A DNA stretch of 64,000 nucleotides from Uloborus plumipes (Eukaryota > Arthropoda > Arachnida > Araneae > Uloboridae). The stretch lies in NCBI GenBank assembly GCA_038373865.1, contig JAXGGA010001171.1, positions 61,001-125,000 of the forward strand, in the 5' to 3' direction. Shown piece after piece: positions 1 to 24,078 of the stretch (the stretch's first letter is position 1; each line of letters starts with the position of its first letter). The notes under the pieces were generated by a model. It saw only the letters and a program-made list of their open reading frames with translations. It was not told the origin of the DNA and did no database searches. The position numbers and the translations under genes were made by a program.

Positions 1-22
1 ATCTGATGACAACATTTTTTAG

Positions 23-12488
<12,466 letters not shown>

Positions 12489-12860
12489 AGTAATTTTATT
12501 TTTAAAATCTAAATTTCTTGCATCTGTAACTAATATCACTATTTTTTGTTGTTTCAGCTGTTTTAATGTAGATGATTTATTTGTGTTTACTTATTTGGAT
12601 AATTATAACAAGTATATAGTGTAAAAAAACTTTTTAATTGAAGCCTTACCTCGAAGAAAACTTCAAAAACAAGGCTTATTTGCAAAGTTTGTTTAAGTCT
12701 CCAAAGTTATTCACAATTATATTTTAACTTTTAAATGTAAAAATATTGAAACTGCCTAAAAGGGTACAATATTATAAGTAGTAAAAACAGAAAGTCTTTC
12801 AAACAGATGGAATTTTTTTATGTTAATTATCTGTTTTTTTTTTAAATCACTCAAATACCC

Positions 12861-12866
12861 AATAAA
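12861..12866 (+). terminator. MCM9 polyadenylation signal AATAAA
   Basis: A canonical AATAAA lies about 370 bases after the MCM9 stop codon and before the AMACR 3' end. It is the best poly(A) hexamer in this AT-rich 3' flank; chance occurrence cannot be excluded. Confidence 0.45.
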
Positions 12867-13216
12867 GAAATTTATGTAGGTGGATATAATTAGAAACAAA
12901 AAAGCATTTAGGGGGTCCAAAGGGACCAGGACCCCAACAAAAAAATTTTTTAACTACTCAACCGTGAATGAGGATTTTAATGTTTGGAAAGTGCTCATAA
13001 TATTTGTCTTTGACTCCAAATGAAATCAATTGTTCGAAATACACAACTTCTTAAAAAGGGTTTTGCCTATACAAAATTATTCACTTTTTAGAGTTTTCCA
13101 AAAATAAATAAATTTTGAAGTTAGCAAATAAAAATAAACATATGAATATAAATAAAATTTATTATAAAAATAATACATTTTGATTAAGTAGAAATCACTT
13201 TATAATTAGGTAACTA

Positions 13217-13222
13217 TTTATT
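13217..13222 (-). terminator. AMACR polyadenylation signal (AATAAA on minus strand)
   Basis: TTTATT on the plus strand, AATAAA in the direction of AMACR, about 70 bases past its stop codon. Position fits a short 3' UTR; the AT-rich context lowers confidence. Confidence 0.4.
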
Positions 13223-13292
13223 CATTCTTTTAGTAGTAAAAAGTAGCATTAGTAAAAAATGTATGGACAGGTATGTTTGTTTTATGACAGTG

Positions 13293-16200
13293 TCAAAGTG
13301 ATGATTTAATTGTAGAATACACTACTTCTTCTTTAATTAAAGCTTCTATTTCATTTTCTTTAAAACCTTCTTCTTGAAGAACTTCTATCGTATGTTCTCC
13401 AACTAGGGGTTCTTTTAAGTCTATATGCCCAGGTGTTCTAGACAATCTTGGAGCACTGATGGGGAAATGAGCACTTCCATCACTTACAAATGATTTGTTT
13501 GCAAAATTATGTTCATGATTCTGAACATTTTCCAAAGGCACAACAGGTGTTACACAGGCATCAGTGTAATTGAATATTTCACACCATTCTGCTTGCGTTT
13601 TTGATGTAAATACTTCAGCAAATTTTTTCCTGGCAATCATCTGGATCAGAAAACTGTGAATACTCTGCTTCATTTAATCCCAATCCTGTTTGAAAAGTAT
13701 AATACAAGTTCATCATAAAAGAGAGGTTAAGTTTTGTAAAAAACCTTAAATGTTTTGATTATTTAAATAAAATTATTGGAGGCAATGCATTTAAAAACAT
13801 CTATGTGTTGAGGGACGATATACAAATTGTTTCTGTTAGAACGAACTTAAATGGAATTAAAGAAAACTTTGAGAGAACTTGGAAGCAATGCAATTAATTC
13901 TGATTTTTCACTGCAACGCAAAAACCCTAAACTCATATAAAACCTAAAAAATCCTTGTAGATATATATTTTGTAATGTGTTTGTAACAGCGCAACGTTTT
14001 ACTGTTTTCTATTACACATTACTTCAAAGAATAGCATCCTAAAATTAAGACACATTAGCGCGGTTGGACAGAGCGTCATGCTTATAATATGAAGGGCATA
14101 AGTTTGAATCTATGCCAAAAAAACATTGTTTTAATTGGGGTTTTTTCTTCAGCAGAGTTCTAATCCAACTTTCTTTCATCATATAAAATGATTTTTATTT
14201 TATTTCTTTTATTTTTATAGGTATTACTTTAGTAATACTTATAAAACTTCGAAAGTAAGACCTTATTTTAAAGATTTTTTTTCACTGCTATCAGCAAAAA
14301 CTAAACAAAAAAACTCATTTTTTTGCAGTTTTTCAAAAACTTACTTAAAAAACTTGGGGGGGGGGGTCATTCCTTCTGTCAAGTCGAATGCTTTGTTCAG
14401 GTTAGATAGCTGTATTAAATTTCATTTAATACATAAACAAAAATAATACATTACCTTTTATCAATGCTGAGTAAAATTGGGGTTCAAGAGCTCCAACAGC
14501 CATGTATCTATCATCTTTTGTTTTGTAGGTTCGATAAAAATGATAACCTCCATCTAAAATATTTTTCCCCCTACTATTAACCCATAGAGGAACTGGAAAG
14601 TCTGGCTTACGAGTCGTCCATAACCAACTTGACACATAGGCTGCTCCTTCAACCTGTAATATAAATATATAATTCCAATAGCAGGTATGCAAGATCATAA
14701 AATAAAAGTTTTAAAATAAGAATGTGGATAAACTAGTTACCATGTTAGCATCAATTATTTGCCCTTTTCCTGAACTTTGTCTTTCTAAAAGAGCTAGACA
14801 AATTCCCAAAGCACATATAAGACCACCGCCAGCAAAATCTCCTAATAAATTTATTGGATGGTATGGTACATCATTACTTTTACCCAACGTAGAGAGGACA
14901 CCTAGAAAACATTTTTTATTTGCTATTAAATATTTATAGTGAAACAAATAACACAAAATACTGCTTCGAATAATTTGTCAATTCCTTTAGCATCCGACCT
15001 GTAATGAAAGGTCAAAAAATATTGTTTATTTACCTGTTATGTCTAATAATTTTTGTAGTTATTACTAGAATTAATCAAAAAGAATTCCTTGCTTTTCAAG
15101 TTCCAATTTAGTTTGTCAAATGATAATATATTGAATTATTTTCTTTCAACTGCAAATCTTAATTACTCTTCAAGGGCTAAAATTTCGGTGAAATTGGGAT
15201 TATCAACAAAATTTCTGTTTCCCTGCCAAAATATAGCTTGCAGAAGTCCTCTTCTGTCGCCCGTGGAATATAACAAGCATTTTCATGAATCATAGAAATC
15301 TGCTTTTCTTACTCGTGTGCTAAGTGACTGACAACAAAAAAGGAGGAATAAGTTATGTGCATTACAAGTTTTTTTTATAGTGGATGTGTGGCGGTTGAAA
15401 AATTAATCTTCATGAACGGATTTTTTTTTGCTTTTTTATTAACAGCCCATCTAAAAAAGTGAGATGTGCAAATTTTTTCTCTCCTTAACATCAACATATT
15501 TAATATTTCTCTTTAAAGTGTGTATGAATGTGTTCTTTTAGGTATTCTTTTAAGGAAAAAATTCATAAATTAGTAAAATTTTAACAGAATTTTGACGCTA
15601 CATTGTAATACCCTATGCTTCAGCACTGTTTAGCCACAATGACTCAAGCCTAAAAACTTTCAGGGACTGCCAGTAGTTCCTGGACTGGGGTCACTGCTCT
15701 AAAATGTACAGTATTTACTTCAGCATAATAAATAGCATTTTTCAACAATTTTTCACAATGTAGGTATTCATTACATAAAAATTCTAAGTTCTAAAATTAC
15801 TTTTGTAAGAAACAGTAATATTATGATCTTTAACAAAATAGAAACACTGCATTACCTGATATTGCAATGTAATTAATATCATGTCCAGCCATCTTAGAAA
15901 AGGGACCATTTTGGCCAAATCCTGTCATTCTTGCATAAATTAAGCGAGGATTCTTTTTACATAATTCAGAAGGTCCCATTCCAAGTTTTTCCATAACACC
16001 TGACAAATGAAGTAAGTTTGAAACAGGTATAAGGAATAAAATCTAAGCAATATTTACATTGCTATTCTACATAAGAAATAAAACAATTTCAAAAAGAAAT
16101 GATAATTAGATTTTTAGTAGTGCATTATTATTTTTGCATGTGTAAGAAATTGAGAGAAAAATGTCAGGAAATTTTGAACATTTAAAACTTTTAAAGGAGC

Positions 16201-19200
16201 TGGGGAAAGATTTTTTTTTAGCAAGATTTATTTTCATAGTAAAAATTTTGGTTCTTCTGGATTTCGGGATTCTGAAATTGCGGTCCCATACTGTATCTAG
16301 TATACCCCTACAGCCTTTACACTGAAGTGACAAAAGTCATGGGATACCTCTTAATATCGTGTCGGCCCTCCTTTTGCCCGGCGAAGTGCAACAACTCGAC
16401 GTGGCATGGACTCAACAAGTCGTTGGAAGTCTTCTGCAGGAATATTGAGCCATGCTGTCTCGATAGACGTCCATAATTGTGAAAGCGTTGATGGGGCAGG
16501 ATTTTGGGCACGAACAGACCTCTCGATGGTGTCCCATAAATGCTCAATGGGATTCATGTCGGGCGATCTAGGTGGCCAAATCATTCGTTGGAATTGTCCA
16601 GAATTTTCTTCAAACCAATTGCGAACAGTTGTGGCCCGGTGACATGGCGCATTGTCATCCATAAAAATCCCATCGTTGTTTGGGTACATGAAGTCCATGA
16701 ATGGCTGCAAGTGATCTCCAAGTAGCTGCACATAAGCATTTCCAGTCAATGTTCGGTCCAGTCGTACTAGAGGACCAAGCCCATGCCATGAAAAAACAGC
16801 CCACACCATTACGGAGCCACCACCAGCTTGAACAGTGCCTTGCTGACAGTTTGGGTCCATGGCTTCGTGGGGTCTGCGCCACACTCGAACCCTACCATCG
16901 GCTCTTACCAGCTGAAATCGTGACTCATCGGACCAGGCCACGGTTTTCCATTCATCTAGGGACCAACCGATATGCTCACGTGCCCACGAGAGTCGCTGCA
17001 AGCGATGTCGTTCTGTCAGTAAAGGCACTCGAGTCGGTCTTCTGCTGGAATAGCCCAAGAAATCCAAATTTCTCCGCACAGTTCTAGCAGACACGTCCAT
17101 TGTACGTCCCACATTGATTTCTACGGTGATTTGACGCAGTGTTGCTTGTCTGTTAGAATTTACGACTCTTTGCAGACGTCGCCGGTCTCGATCTTTAAAT
17201 GCAGGCGATCGACCACTGCGCTGTCCATGGTGGGATGTTATGCCTGAAATTTCATACTCTCGGCACACTCTTGACACAGTGGATCTGGGAATGTTGAATT
17301 CTCTAACGATTTCCGAAATGGCATGACCCATGCGTCTAGCTCCAACTAACATTCCGCGTTCAAAGTCTGTTAATTCACGTCGTGCGGTCATCATCACGTT
17401 AAAACCTCTTCACATGAATAACTTGAACAGAAATGAAAGCTCTGTAAAAGCACTGCGCATTTATACCTGTTCTATGCGATGCTACTGCCATCTGAAAATT
17501 TGCATATTGCTATCCCATGACTTTTGTCACTTCAGTGTATATACAGGGTATTTCCTTTCCATGAAGATACCACAAACTCAAAAAATACAACAGAGAATGA
17601 TATTTCATTTATGTATATACTAGCGGTACCCGCACTGCGTTGCCCGTGGTATAAACTTAAAAATTCATTTGTAAAAAATTGATATAGCAGAAAAAACTCC
17701 ATTTTAGTTATTCAACTATAATTCCTTCAAAGAATAAAATAAAAATTTGGTATGGACCCCACACTAGTTCCTTTTACGTGTAAATTTCTTAGTAGATGCC
17801 TTAAGTGCTCAAATAGTGCTTGGAGTGAGCAAGATAACAATTCAAACATTTACATCCCTAGTTTGCCACGAAACAATGCAAAAAAGTGTTTCACAATGAT
17901 TAATCTCCTAAATATCGCCGATTTTAACATCATTCAGTGGATTTTTCGCAAAATATCGCCAATAGCCAAAATATCGCTAAATAAAAAAAAATATATATTT
18001 TTTTTGCCAACTTGGCGATATGTCGCCAAATTGGCATCAAACGGCGACTAAAAGCTTGGCGATACATCGCCAAGTGGCCGCGCCAATTCATATCACTTTT
18101 GTTTGCATTGAAATTAACACTGATTTACCCCATAAAAGGGGTAAAACACCCCCTTGGGGAAATTCGAATGCAACCCCAAGGGGAGGTGCACAAAAATAAG
18201 CCAAAAGAGAAAATAAGAACAATTTTGTTGCTCACAGAAACCAACAGAAATTTTACCAAAGTTTAAAAGAAGAAGAAAGTTTTCTTTCCTAACTTCAAAA
18301 ACAAAATAATAGAAATTTTGTGCATTATTCTTCACAATGATAAAAAAACAATAAATATCAACCAGCAAACGATAAATTAAAAGCTAAATACGTTCCCTCA
18401 AGCCATTTACTGCAATTCATATTGAAATAAATTAATAATGAAATAAAATATGTTTTGCAGATGATAAATTTAGAATGGTTTACTATCATGTTGTCTCTTT
18501 TTTGACCTCATTTGGTTAAAGAACTATTCCCTCTTCTATACAACTTGTCAGATCGCCAAAATGTCTCTAAACTCACAAAAATAGTACGCATCAGTTTCTT
18601 CCTTCTCTACCTATTTTAAGGAAAGGACTCGATTTCTCATTTAATTCACAGGTGCCATCTTATCACAGTTTTATTGTCTTTCATTTGACTAATTTTAATG
18701 AGGCATCAAACGGCCCTCAGGAGTTTGGATTGCTACAAAAACAAATACATTTTTTAAATTATTAAGGGAAAAATAACGAAATAAAAACGTAATCATGGTA
18801 ACAACATGAAAAGTTGATTTCCGTTGATAAAATATTTCATTTCATCTTTGTTTTCAAACAAATTTTATTCTCGAGCTTAACTATTTTAGAATGGTTTGGC
18901 TTGCTTTGCTGAAGGTACGCCTTGAATTTCCGGGATTCTTAAAACGATTGTTACAGCTCTTCTAATGCTCGTAGAAACTTCAAACTGACATCATTTTTAG
19001 CAGAAAACTTCAAGCTTTCGAATGACATAAGACTTGAAAATGTGTATGAAATATTTCTTCCTCATTGTATCGAATTTTCGCTAAGAATTAGAATAGAAAA
19101 AATCGCTTCGTAGTGCATAACCCCATGCTACAAACTAATTTTGTGCCAAATTTCATGAAAATCGACCGAACGGTTTTGGCGCTATGCGCGTGACAGACAG

Positions 19201-21988
19201 AAAGAAAGACAAACCTTCAGCTTTATTATTAGTAGAGATATCTGTATAAAAATGTATGCAATCATTTAAGGTGCTTTATTTCAGCTTTGTAAGAAGAAAC
19301 ATTACAAAGCCTCTCGTCTTAAAATCAATATAAATGAATATACCAGGACGGAAAGGTTCAAGAAGAACATCAGCATTCATACACAACTTAGTTAATACAT
19401 TTCTTGATTGAGATTTCTTCAAATTGATGCACACGGATTTTTTCCCCCTGCTCAGTCCATCCTTTATACCATTTTGGGGCTAGAAAAAAAATCGATAATG
19501 AATAAGGCATGCTCAACCAATGCATCAGAAAAGCTATTGAACAATTCTATAATGAACTAATTTTATGTTGGGGTCATCCACAAATGAAGTTGTGTTTTGA
19601 GAGGGGGAGGGGGGTTTTGAAATTGTGAGCTCAACTATGGTGAAGAAAGGAGTAACGAGAAGTGTAACATATTTGATTGAATTAAAAGCATTTTTTAAAT
19701 AATACATTTAGGGTAGACCGACAAATAAATGAACATTTCCAGTGAATGAACACCTTGTAATTTTTTTGAAAAAATAAGGTTTTAAAACATTCTTTTTATA
19801 GGAATCGGCGGAAGTAACTTCTCTCTACACATTGAAAAAAAAAACTAAAGAAAATGCTGTGTTTCTCCATTGGTATGACTGTTCATTCACTGAGTTAGGG
19901 CACTTTTTATGTTTTAACCCCCCATAAAACCTGATGCAGAACCGTGAAAGCTCTCGCATTTTTTAAAAATACTTACATATATCATCTAAAGTGTTTTTAC
20001 AGTCATGTGGCAAATGCTACAATTTTTAACGTTTCGGTGAATTTTTGAAACTGAAAGTTTTCTTAAGTGTTCATTCACTGGTTGTTCTACCCTAGTTTAT
20101 GACATGTGATGAGGGGGATGGGAATAAGGTGAGGTGCAACCCTTTTCTAATAACTGTGGGAAGCAGTGTCATAGCCAGGAATTTTCATGGACGGGAAGGT
20201 CATCTGATTTTTTTTTTTTTTTTTTTTTTTAAGTTTGAAAAAAAACAATTTTAGGCACTTGCATGTGTGATTATATATATAATTTTCTTGCTTGGGGGAG
20301 CGGGAATCATGACCCCTCCCCATGGCTATGCCACCTGGAGGAAGGGAGGGCAAGTATGTTGAAAAAAAAAAATGTGACATCATTTGTAGACAACCCCTAA
20401 TATGAAAAGATTTTCTTAAGTAAAACTAAACTTTGATCAATACGAGTCATTAAGAAAAATGTATAAATTCCTTTACAAATACCTAAAATAACTTTTACAA
20501 ATTGAAACTGTATAACAGCCCTTTGCTAGCTTTTGCAAGGTCTGTATTCAAATAATAAATCTATCAGGACCCTTAGAAAAGCTGAAAAAATAAAATACTC
20601 ACAGATGTTAAAAGATTTTTAAAGTACTCATTCGTAATTTTCTAAGCCATAATAGCATTAAAAAGGTTTAGATAAAGAAAGCTGAAAAATTACACACTAA
20701 CATTTTTTAGTAGTTATCTAGATTTCTTATTTACAGATACTTTCTACCAATATTTAATGACTAAGTTTATTACTTTAATCCCTGAAAAATATGCAAGTTA
20801 TTCATCATACTTCATTTTTTTACTTTTCAAACAGAATTTGATTTTTTCATTTTAATTGTGCACATACTAAATGTCAACATGAGTATATTGTCAGAAAATT
20901 CAACATAAATCAATTTAAATTTTTTTAAGGGTTTTTATTTTTTTTTTTTTTTGTAACTTTAAGTTTTATATTAATTGGGAGAAGGCTTAAATTAACTGAA
21001 TATTTTCATTCAAAGTAACAAGTGACTAAAACATCATATAGTAAAGAATTGTTTTATAAAATTTGTTGTGACTTAATATTAAGTGCGGAAGGCATTTAAA
21101 GTTTTTAAATGTTTACTTGCATTCACAGTTTTACACATTAATCGAATGATTTCAACTGATATCTTATTTTTTAAAAATTCATGAAATCATTTAATGTATA
21201 TTTAAATTTAGTTTCTTATTGTAACAAGAAAAGAACAAAGGTACAGGTCAGGAGCAGACATCTTTTTAATTTAAAGTAATACAGTCGAAGCTCAATTATT
21301 CGAATGAATGAATTAATATTCAACCACATTTCTTGATCCCCGCTCTATGGTTTATAGTGTATCGTTCTTCGGATAAGACAAACTACAGTTAAGACTAACT
21401 GCTTTCAAAGGTCTCTTAGAGTTTGTTTCGTTGAGGTTCAACTGTATTAATTTCTGTTTTTATTTCCAAAATGATAAGACCCACACAGATATTCTTTGGC
21501 TGTGTCTCAGCATAGTAACCCTAAATGCTGTGCGAATTGTGTTTAAGTTCATCTAGCCTGCATTAATATCAACTTTATTTAAAATCAGAATAGAGATAAT
21601 TTTGAAATCACTTTTGCAATACTAAGTGTATCTACTTTTTTGCAAAACAATAGCAGACTATACTAAATCATTTCTTCATTAGTTGGTTTAAAATATGCAT
21701 CATTTGCAATCAAATACTTTTGTTCACAAATAGTCACTTAAAGTTTGCCAGTGTATTAAGATTTTATTTGTAAAGCTTTCGATGTCAAATAAGAAATAAG
21801 TTCACATAAAAATAAAGAATTTGATTTAAAAATAACAATCAAGTAATTATCTTTTTGTAAAAGTCTTGTCTTGTACTCACTCTTTCTAATTTGATAATAT
21901 TGGCACCATGATCTCTTAAAATCATGCCACAAAAGGGTGCGGGAGCCAAACCAGCTAATTCAATAACTTTAACACCTCTTAAAGCCAT
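13293..21988 (-). CDS. AMACR: Alpha-methylacyl-CoA racemase (one-base frameshift in last exon)
   Basis: Exons in gene order: 21988-21881, 19479-19344, 15999-15856, 14901-14741, 14653-14455, 13685-13293. Joined they total 1141 nt, one more than a multiple of three; removing one base gives 379 residues, close to the human protein of 382. The start [20 protein letters not shown] is the typical CoA-transferase family III beginning. Catalytic positions are kept: His in AGHDINY, Asp in LLGDFAGGG, Glu in GALEPQF. The enzyme interconverts (2R)/(2S)-2-methylacyl-CoA esters for peroxisomal and mitochondrial beta-oxidation of branched lipids and bile-type acids. The C-terminus ends SSL, a weak PTS1-like tripeptide comparable to the ASL of the mammalian enzyme. 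Oddity: an A6 run (plus strand T6, 13623-13628) carries one extra base, shifting frame in the DDCQEK/KFAEVF region and giving a stop at 13550-13552 if real. Intron 2 carries a Helitron and an intact Tc1-type element. Confidence 0.92.
14054..14117 (+). repeat. tRNA-Ile-like fragment or SINE head
   Basis: TTAGCGCGGTTGGACAGAGC followed by CTTATAA and a GTTTGAATC segment resembles a tRNA-Ile(UAU) D-arm, anticodon loop and T-loop. The T-stem pairs poorly and no clean 7-bp acceptor stem closes, so this is a pseudogene or SINE head, not a functional tRNA. It lies in an AMACR intron and is followed by an A-run. Confidence 0.35.
16320..17537 (-). mobile_element. Intact Tc1/mariner-type transposon with DD36E transposase
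   Basis: A 1218-bp element flanked by TA on both sides (16318-16319, 17538-17539). The terminal inverted repeats match over 27 bases and start CACTGAAGTGACAAAAGTCA. It carries one unbroken transposase gene on the minus strand. It is inserted in AMACR intron 2, in the same direction as that gene. GC content is visibly higher than the surroundings, which fits a recent arrival. Confidence 0.95.
16351..17397 (-). CDS. Tc1/mariner-family transposase, DD36E, apparently intact
   Basis: 348 residues, no stop or frameshift. The N-terminal half has two helix-turn-helix regions (around [18 protein letters not shown] and [10 protein letters not shown]...RTVRRNL). The catalytic triad is visible: Asp in AWSDESRF, Asp in FMDDNAPCH, Glu in NPIEHLWD. 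Counting gives 36 residues between the second Asp and the Glu, where classic Tc1 has 34. DD36E spacing is that of the group described as Incomer. Function is cut-and-paste transposition at TA. Start taken at the first Met after the right terminal repeat; the second or third Met is equally possible (MMM-like start). Confidence 0.93.
   Translation of the reverse strand: MMMTARRELTDFERGMLVGARRMGHAISEIVREFNIPRSTVSRVCREYEISGITSHHGQRSGRSPAFKDRDRRRLQRVVNSNRQATLRQITVEINVGRTMDVSARTVRRNLDFLGYSSRRPTRVPLLTERHRLQRLSWAREHIGWSLDEWKTVAWSDESRFQLVRADGRVRVWRRPHEAMDPNCQQGTVQAGGGSVMVWAVFSWHGLGPLVRLDRTLTGNAYVQLLGDHLQPFMDFMYPNNDGIFMDDNAPCHRATTVRNWFEENSGQFQRMIWPPRSPDMNPIEHLWDTIERSVRAQNPAPSTLSQLWTSIETAWLNIPAEDFQRLVESMPRRVVALRRAKGGPTRY
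17620..19238 (-). mobile_element. Non-autonomous Helitron, copy 1
   Basis: Read on the minus strand it begins TCTCTACTAATAATAAAGC and ends with a GC-rich hairpin then CTAG, inserted between A and T, the Helitron signature. It carries no helicase. Inside, 17752-17900 matches the Helitron at 51846-54330, and 18003-18090 holds repeated TTGGCGA/TCGCCAA hairpin words also found in that copy. Lies in AMACR intron 2. Confidence 0.8.
19570..20398. mobile_element. Old TIR element (GGGGTCATCCACAAATG ends) with nested MITEs
   Basis: Left end near 19573 reads GGGGTCATCCACAAATGAAG; the right end near 20375-20397, read in reverse, gives GGGGTTGTCTACAAATGATG. The body contains the MITE at 19711-20092 and another repeat (20169-20333, TCATAGCCAgg inverted to ggCTATGcc) with a long T-run. 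Ends are diverged, so the limits are approximate. In AMACR intron 1. Confidence 0.5.
19711..20092. mobile_element. MITE with GGGTAGA ends and CAGTGAATGAACA words
   Basis: 382 bp between TA dinucleotides. The left end is GGGTAGACCGAC, the right end read in reverse GGGTAGAACAACC. The word CAGTGAATGAACA occurs near both ends in inverted orientation (about 19731 and 20068) and once more internally near 19882. No coding frame. Similar in style to the other GGG-ended elements of this window. Confidence 0.65.
20400..21281 (-). other. AMACR intron 1, no feature recognised
   Basis: AT-rich intron sequence with long T and A runs. I find no exon, RNA gene or convincing inverted ends here. Confidence 0.45.
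21282..21444. mobile_element. pogo-type MITE (CAGTCGAAGCTCAA ends)
   Basis: 163 bp, TA on each side. Left end CAGTCGAAGCTCAATTATTCG; right end read in reverse CAGTTGAACCTCAACG. Ends are diverged from each other, suggesting age. Lies in AMACR intron 1. Confidence 0.6.
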
Positions 21989-22837
21989 AATTTTTGCTTT
22001 CTTTTTTTTTTTAAAAATATAAGCAAACAATTGCTACGATTTCACATTATCTGTCAAACTTTCCGGGTCACGTGTTCTTTTTCTCAGACCAGCAGACGAC
22101 TTAAAAATACAGCATTTTATTTTACTCGCAAAATTCAAGACTGCGTTTTCATTACACATTTCTGTCGTTTGTCGGGCTTTGTGATCATCATTTGCGGGTC
22201 TTCATTTTCATTATCTTAGAACATCGATGTGTTTTGATGTTTTGAAGACTTATCAAAGGAGCATGTAATGAGAGCAAAATGAGAGAGAGAAAAAAAAACC
22301 AACAACAAAACATCAGCTGATTGGTCAAATTCGCTTCACTTCATTTCATATGAAAATTAATGAAATTGACTTTTATTGCGAAATACTGTTTTTAAGTCGA
22401 TATAGAAAGTATATTTTGTTTAAGAAAATTCGATAATAACGACTGAGAAATGGTTTAGTAGATTTTAGAGACACCTTTCTCATAGTTGCTCGAAATGGGT
22501 ATTTAAATCATCGATTTAAAAAAAGAGATTGGCAATAACGTAACCTCTTGATGTATACAATCCGGATTTTGTGGCTGTAATTTTTTTTGCAAGTGAAGGT
22601 ATAATTTTTAAAACCTTTTGAAATACTTTACGTGTTGTTTTTTTTAATGCAGTTTCGCATGTGCATACTAAACAGTTTTCTTTTCATTCTTTTTTAAGTT
22701 TTAATTAGATATTCTGTCATATATAAAGCAACTTCAGATATTGATCACTAAGCATAATAAATTTGTTGTGCATATAGTGTTATTCATGTCATAATTTGAA
22801 GTGTTTACTGTTTTTTCATTTTCCAAAATATTTTTAG
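21989..22837. promoter_or_regulatory. Divergent promoter region between AMACR and AKTIP
   Basis: The gap between the AMACR start codon (minus strand) and the first plausible plus-strand exon is under 900 bases. It contains GGTCACGTG with a palindromic E-box CACGTG at 22069-22074, about 80 bases upstream of the AMACR ATG, of the type bound by USF or TFE/MITF factors. No TATA box is convincing for either gene. The arrangement suggests a shared promoter; transcription start sites cannot be read from sequence alone. Confidence 0.45.
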
Positions 22838-22934
22838 AAAGAGTACAATGTAAGAATTCTTCAAGAACTGTTCTACAATATTAAATCCCTTAGTATACTC
22901 GGCAATGAAAGCTTAGACATCACTGAAATGAAAA
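22838..22934 (+). other. Candidate non-coding or unassigned exon upstream of AKTIP
   Basis: A 97-bp stretch lies between a good acceptor (TTTTTAG) and a consensus donor (GTAAGT). It is open in one frame (32 codons beginning KEYNVRILQELF). Spliced to the AKTIP start exon at 25022 it continues as Ser then TGA, four bases before the AKTIP ATG. It therefore cannot extend AKTIP itself and is either a 5' UTR exon or the end of a short upstream reading frame. I do not recognise the peptide. Confidence 0.35.
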
Positions 22935-23055
22935 GTAAGTAACCAAGTTTTGTATTAAAATTATATGTTATATGGGTGCTCTGAGCATTTGTATGAAAAT
23001 ATAAAAATGTTAAACTACGCAACAGAAGAACAATGCAAGTTGTTGAAAGCCATTG

Positions 23056-24078
23056 GCCGGTGCTCGATTAATCTTAATGTTGTAAATCGGTGGTTCCCAA
23101 CCTTTTGATAATTACCGTCAAAGGATGTAAAATTGAATTTTCAGAGGAATAAAAAAAGTACAAAGATTGAATCATCGTTTGGTTACGAAACAAAAGTATC
23201 AACAAAATAATTTTTCAACAAACCTATGAACAACATATAATATGTAATCATTGGTGTTGAGTAAAAAAGCCTATGCATTATGAGCACTTGAGTTTAGGGG
23301 TGTTCTTAATTTAAATTTATTTTTCAACTATAAGTAGCCATTTAATTCAATACTTTTGTTCTTTGAAAATTAGAGGTTATTTAAAAGCAATAAGCTAAAG
23401 AGTAAAATATCGAGACATGAAAAATGTTTCAACATTGTCTATAAGTGTAGATTTATTCAGAATAATAATATTAACTCATTAAATCATTTATATCAACTGA
23501 GAGGCAACTTATTATTATTTTGTATTTCATTCTTTGAATTATTTGTTTTGTTTTTACTCACTACACTTTCGTAAAACGTGTAATTCTTGTGTTTGCAGAA
23601 AATTATTTATTTCTTGTTTATAAATTTATCCATCGTAATATTGTGTTCAAACATCGCTGAATTAATTTTATTTAAAACATCTTTTTCGCCGGTTGATCAG
23701 CAAAATTTGACTGGTTATAAATGAAATAAATATTCATGTTTTTGAATTCCAACTTAAAATTTCAGGAATTTTCAGAGGGTTATCTTTTAATATTCCAATC
23801 AGTTTTACGTTTGTTTTTACGTCAACTATTTGTTTTGTTTTTACTCTGTAAGCGCTTTCATACTGTATGTTATAGTAAGGATTTCAGAAAATTACATTTA
23901 TTCACTGTTAGTAAAACAATTTATCATAGTTTCTTGGTGAAGGTATACTTTAAAAGATAAGAAAACAATTTTAAAAAAATCGCCGATTAATTGGCAAGAT
24001 TTGCCGATTATTAATAATTGGCAAAGTCGCCGATTATGGCCGATTAATCAGTACTGCCGATTAATCGGTGCATCCCTA
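23056..24078. mobile_element. hAT-type MITE relic (CCGATTAATCGG repeats), uninterrupted copy
   Basis: The right end (23975-24078) carries GCCGATTAATCGGTGCATCC, as at 54895-54969. The body from about 23320 to 24078 aligns with 51700-51845 joined to 54331-54969. It lacks the Helitron present there and so serves as the empty-site comparison. The left terminus is degraded and uncertain. Confidence 0.65.

Noticed and set aside
14054..14117. Functional tRNA-Ile
   Set aside because: No complete acceptor stem and a mispaired T-stem; listed only as a tRNA-like repeat.
16406..17087. Plus-strand open frames opposite the Tc1-type transposase
   Set aside because: Shadows of the GC-richer transposase gene on the other strand.
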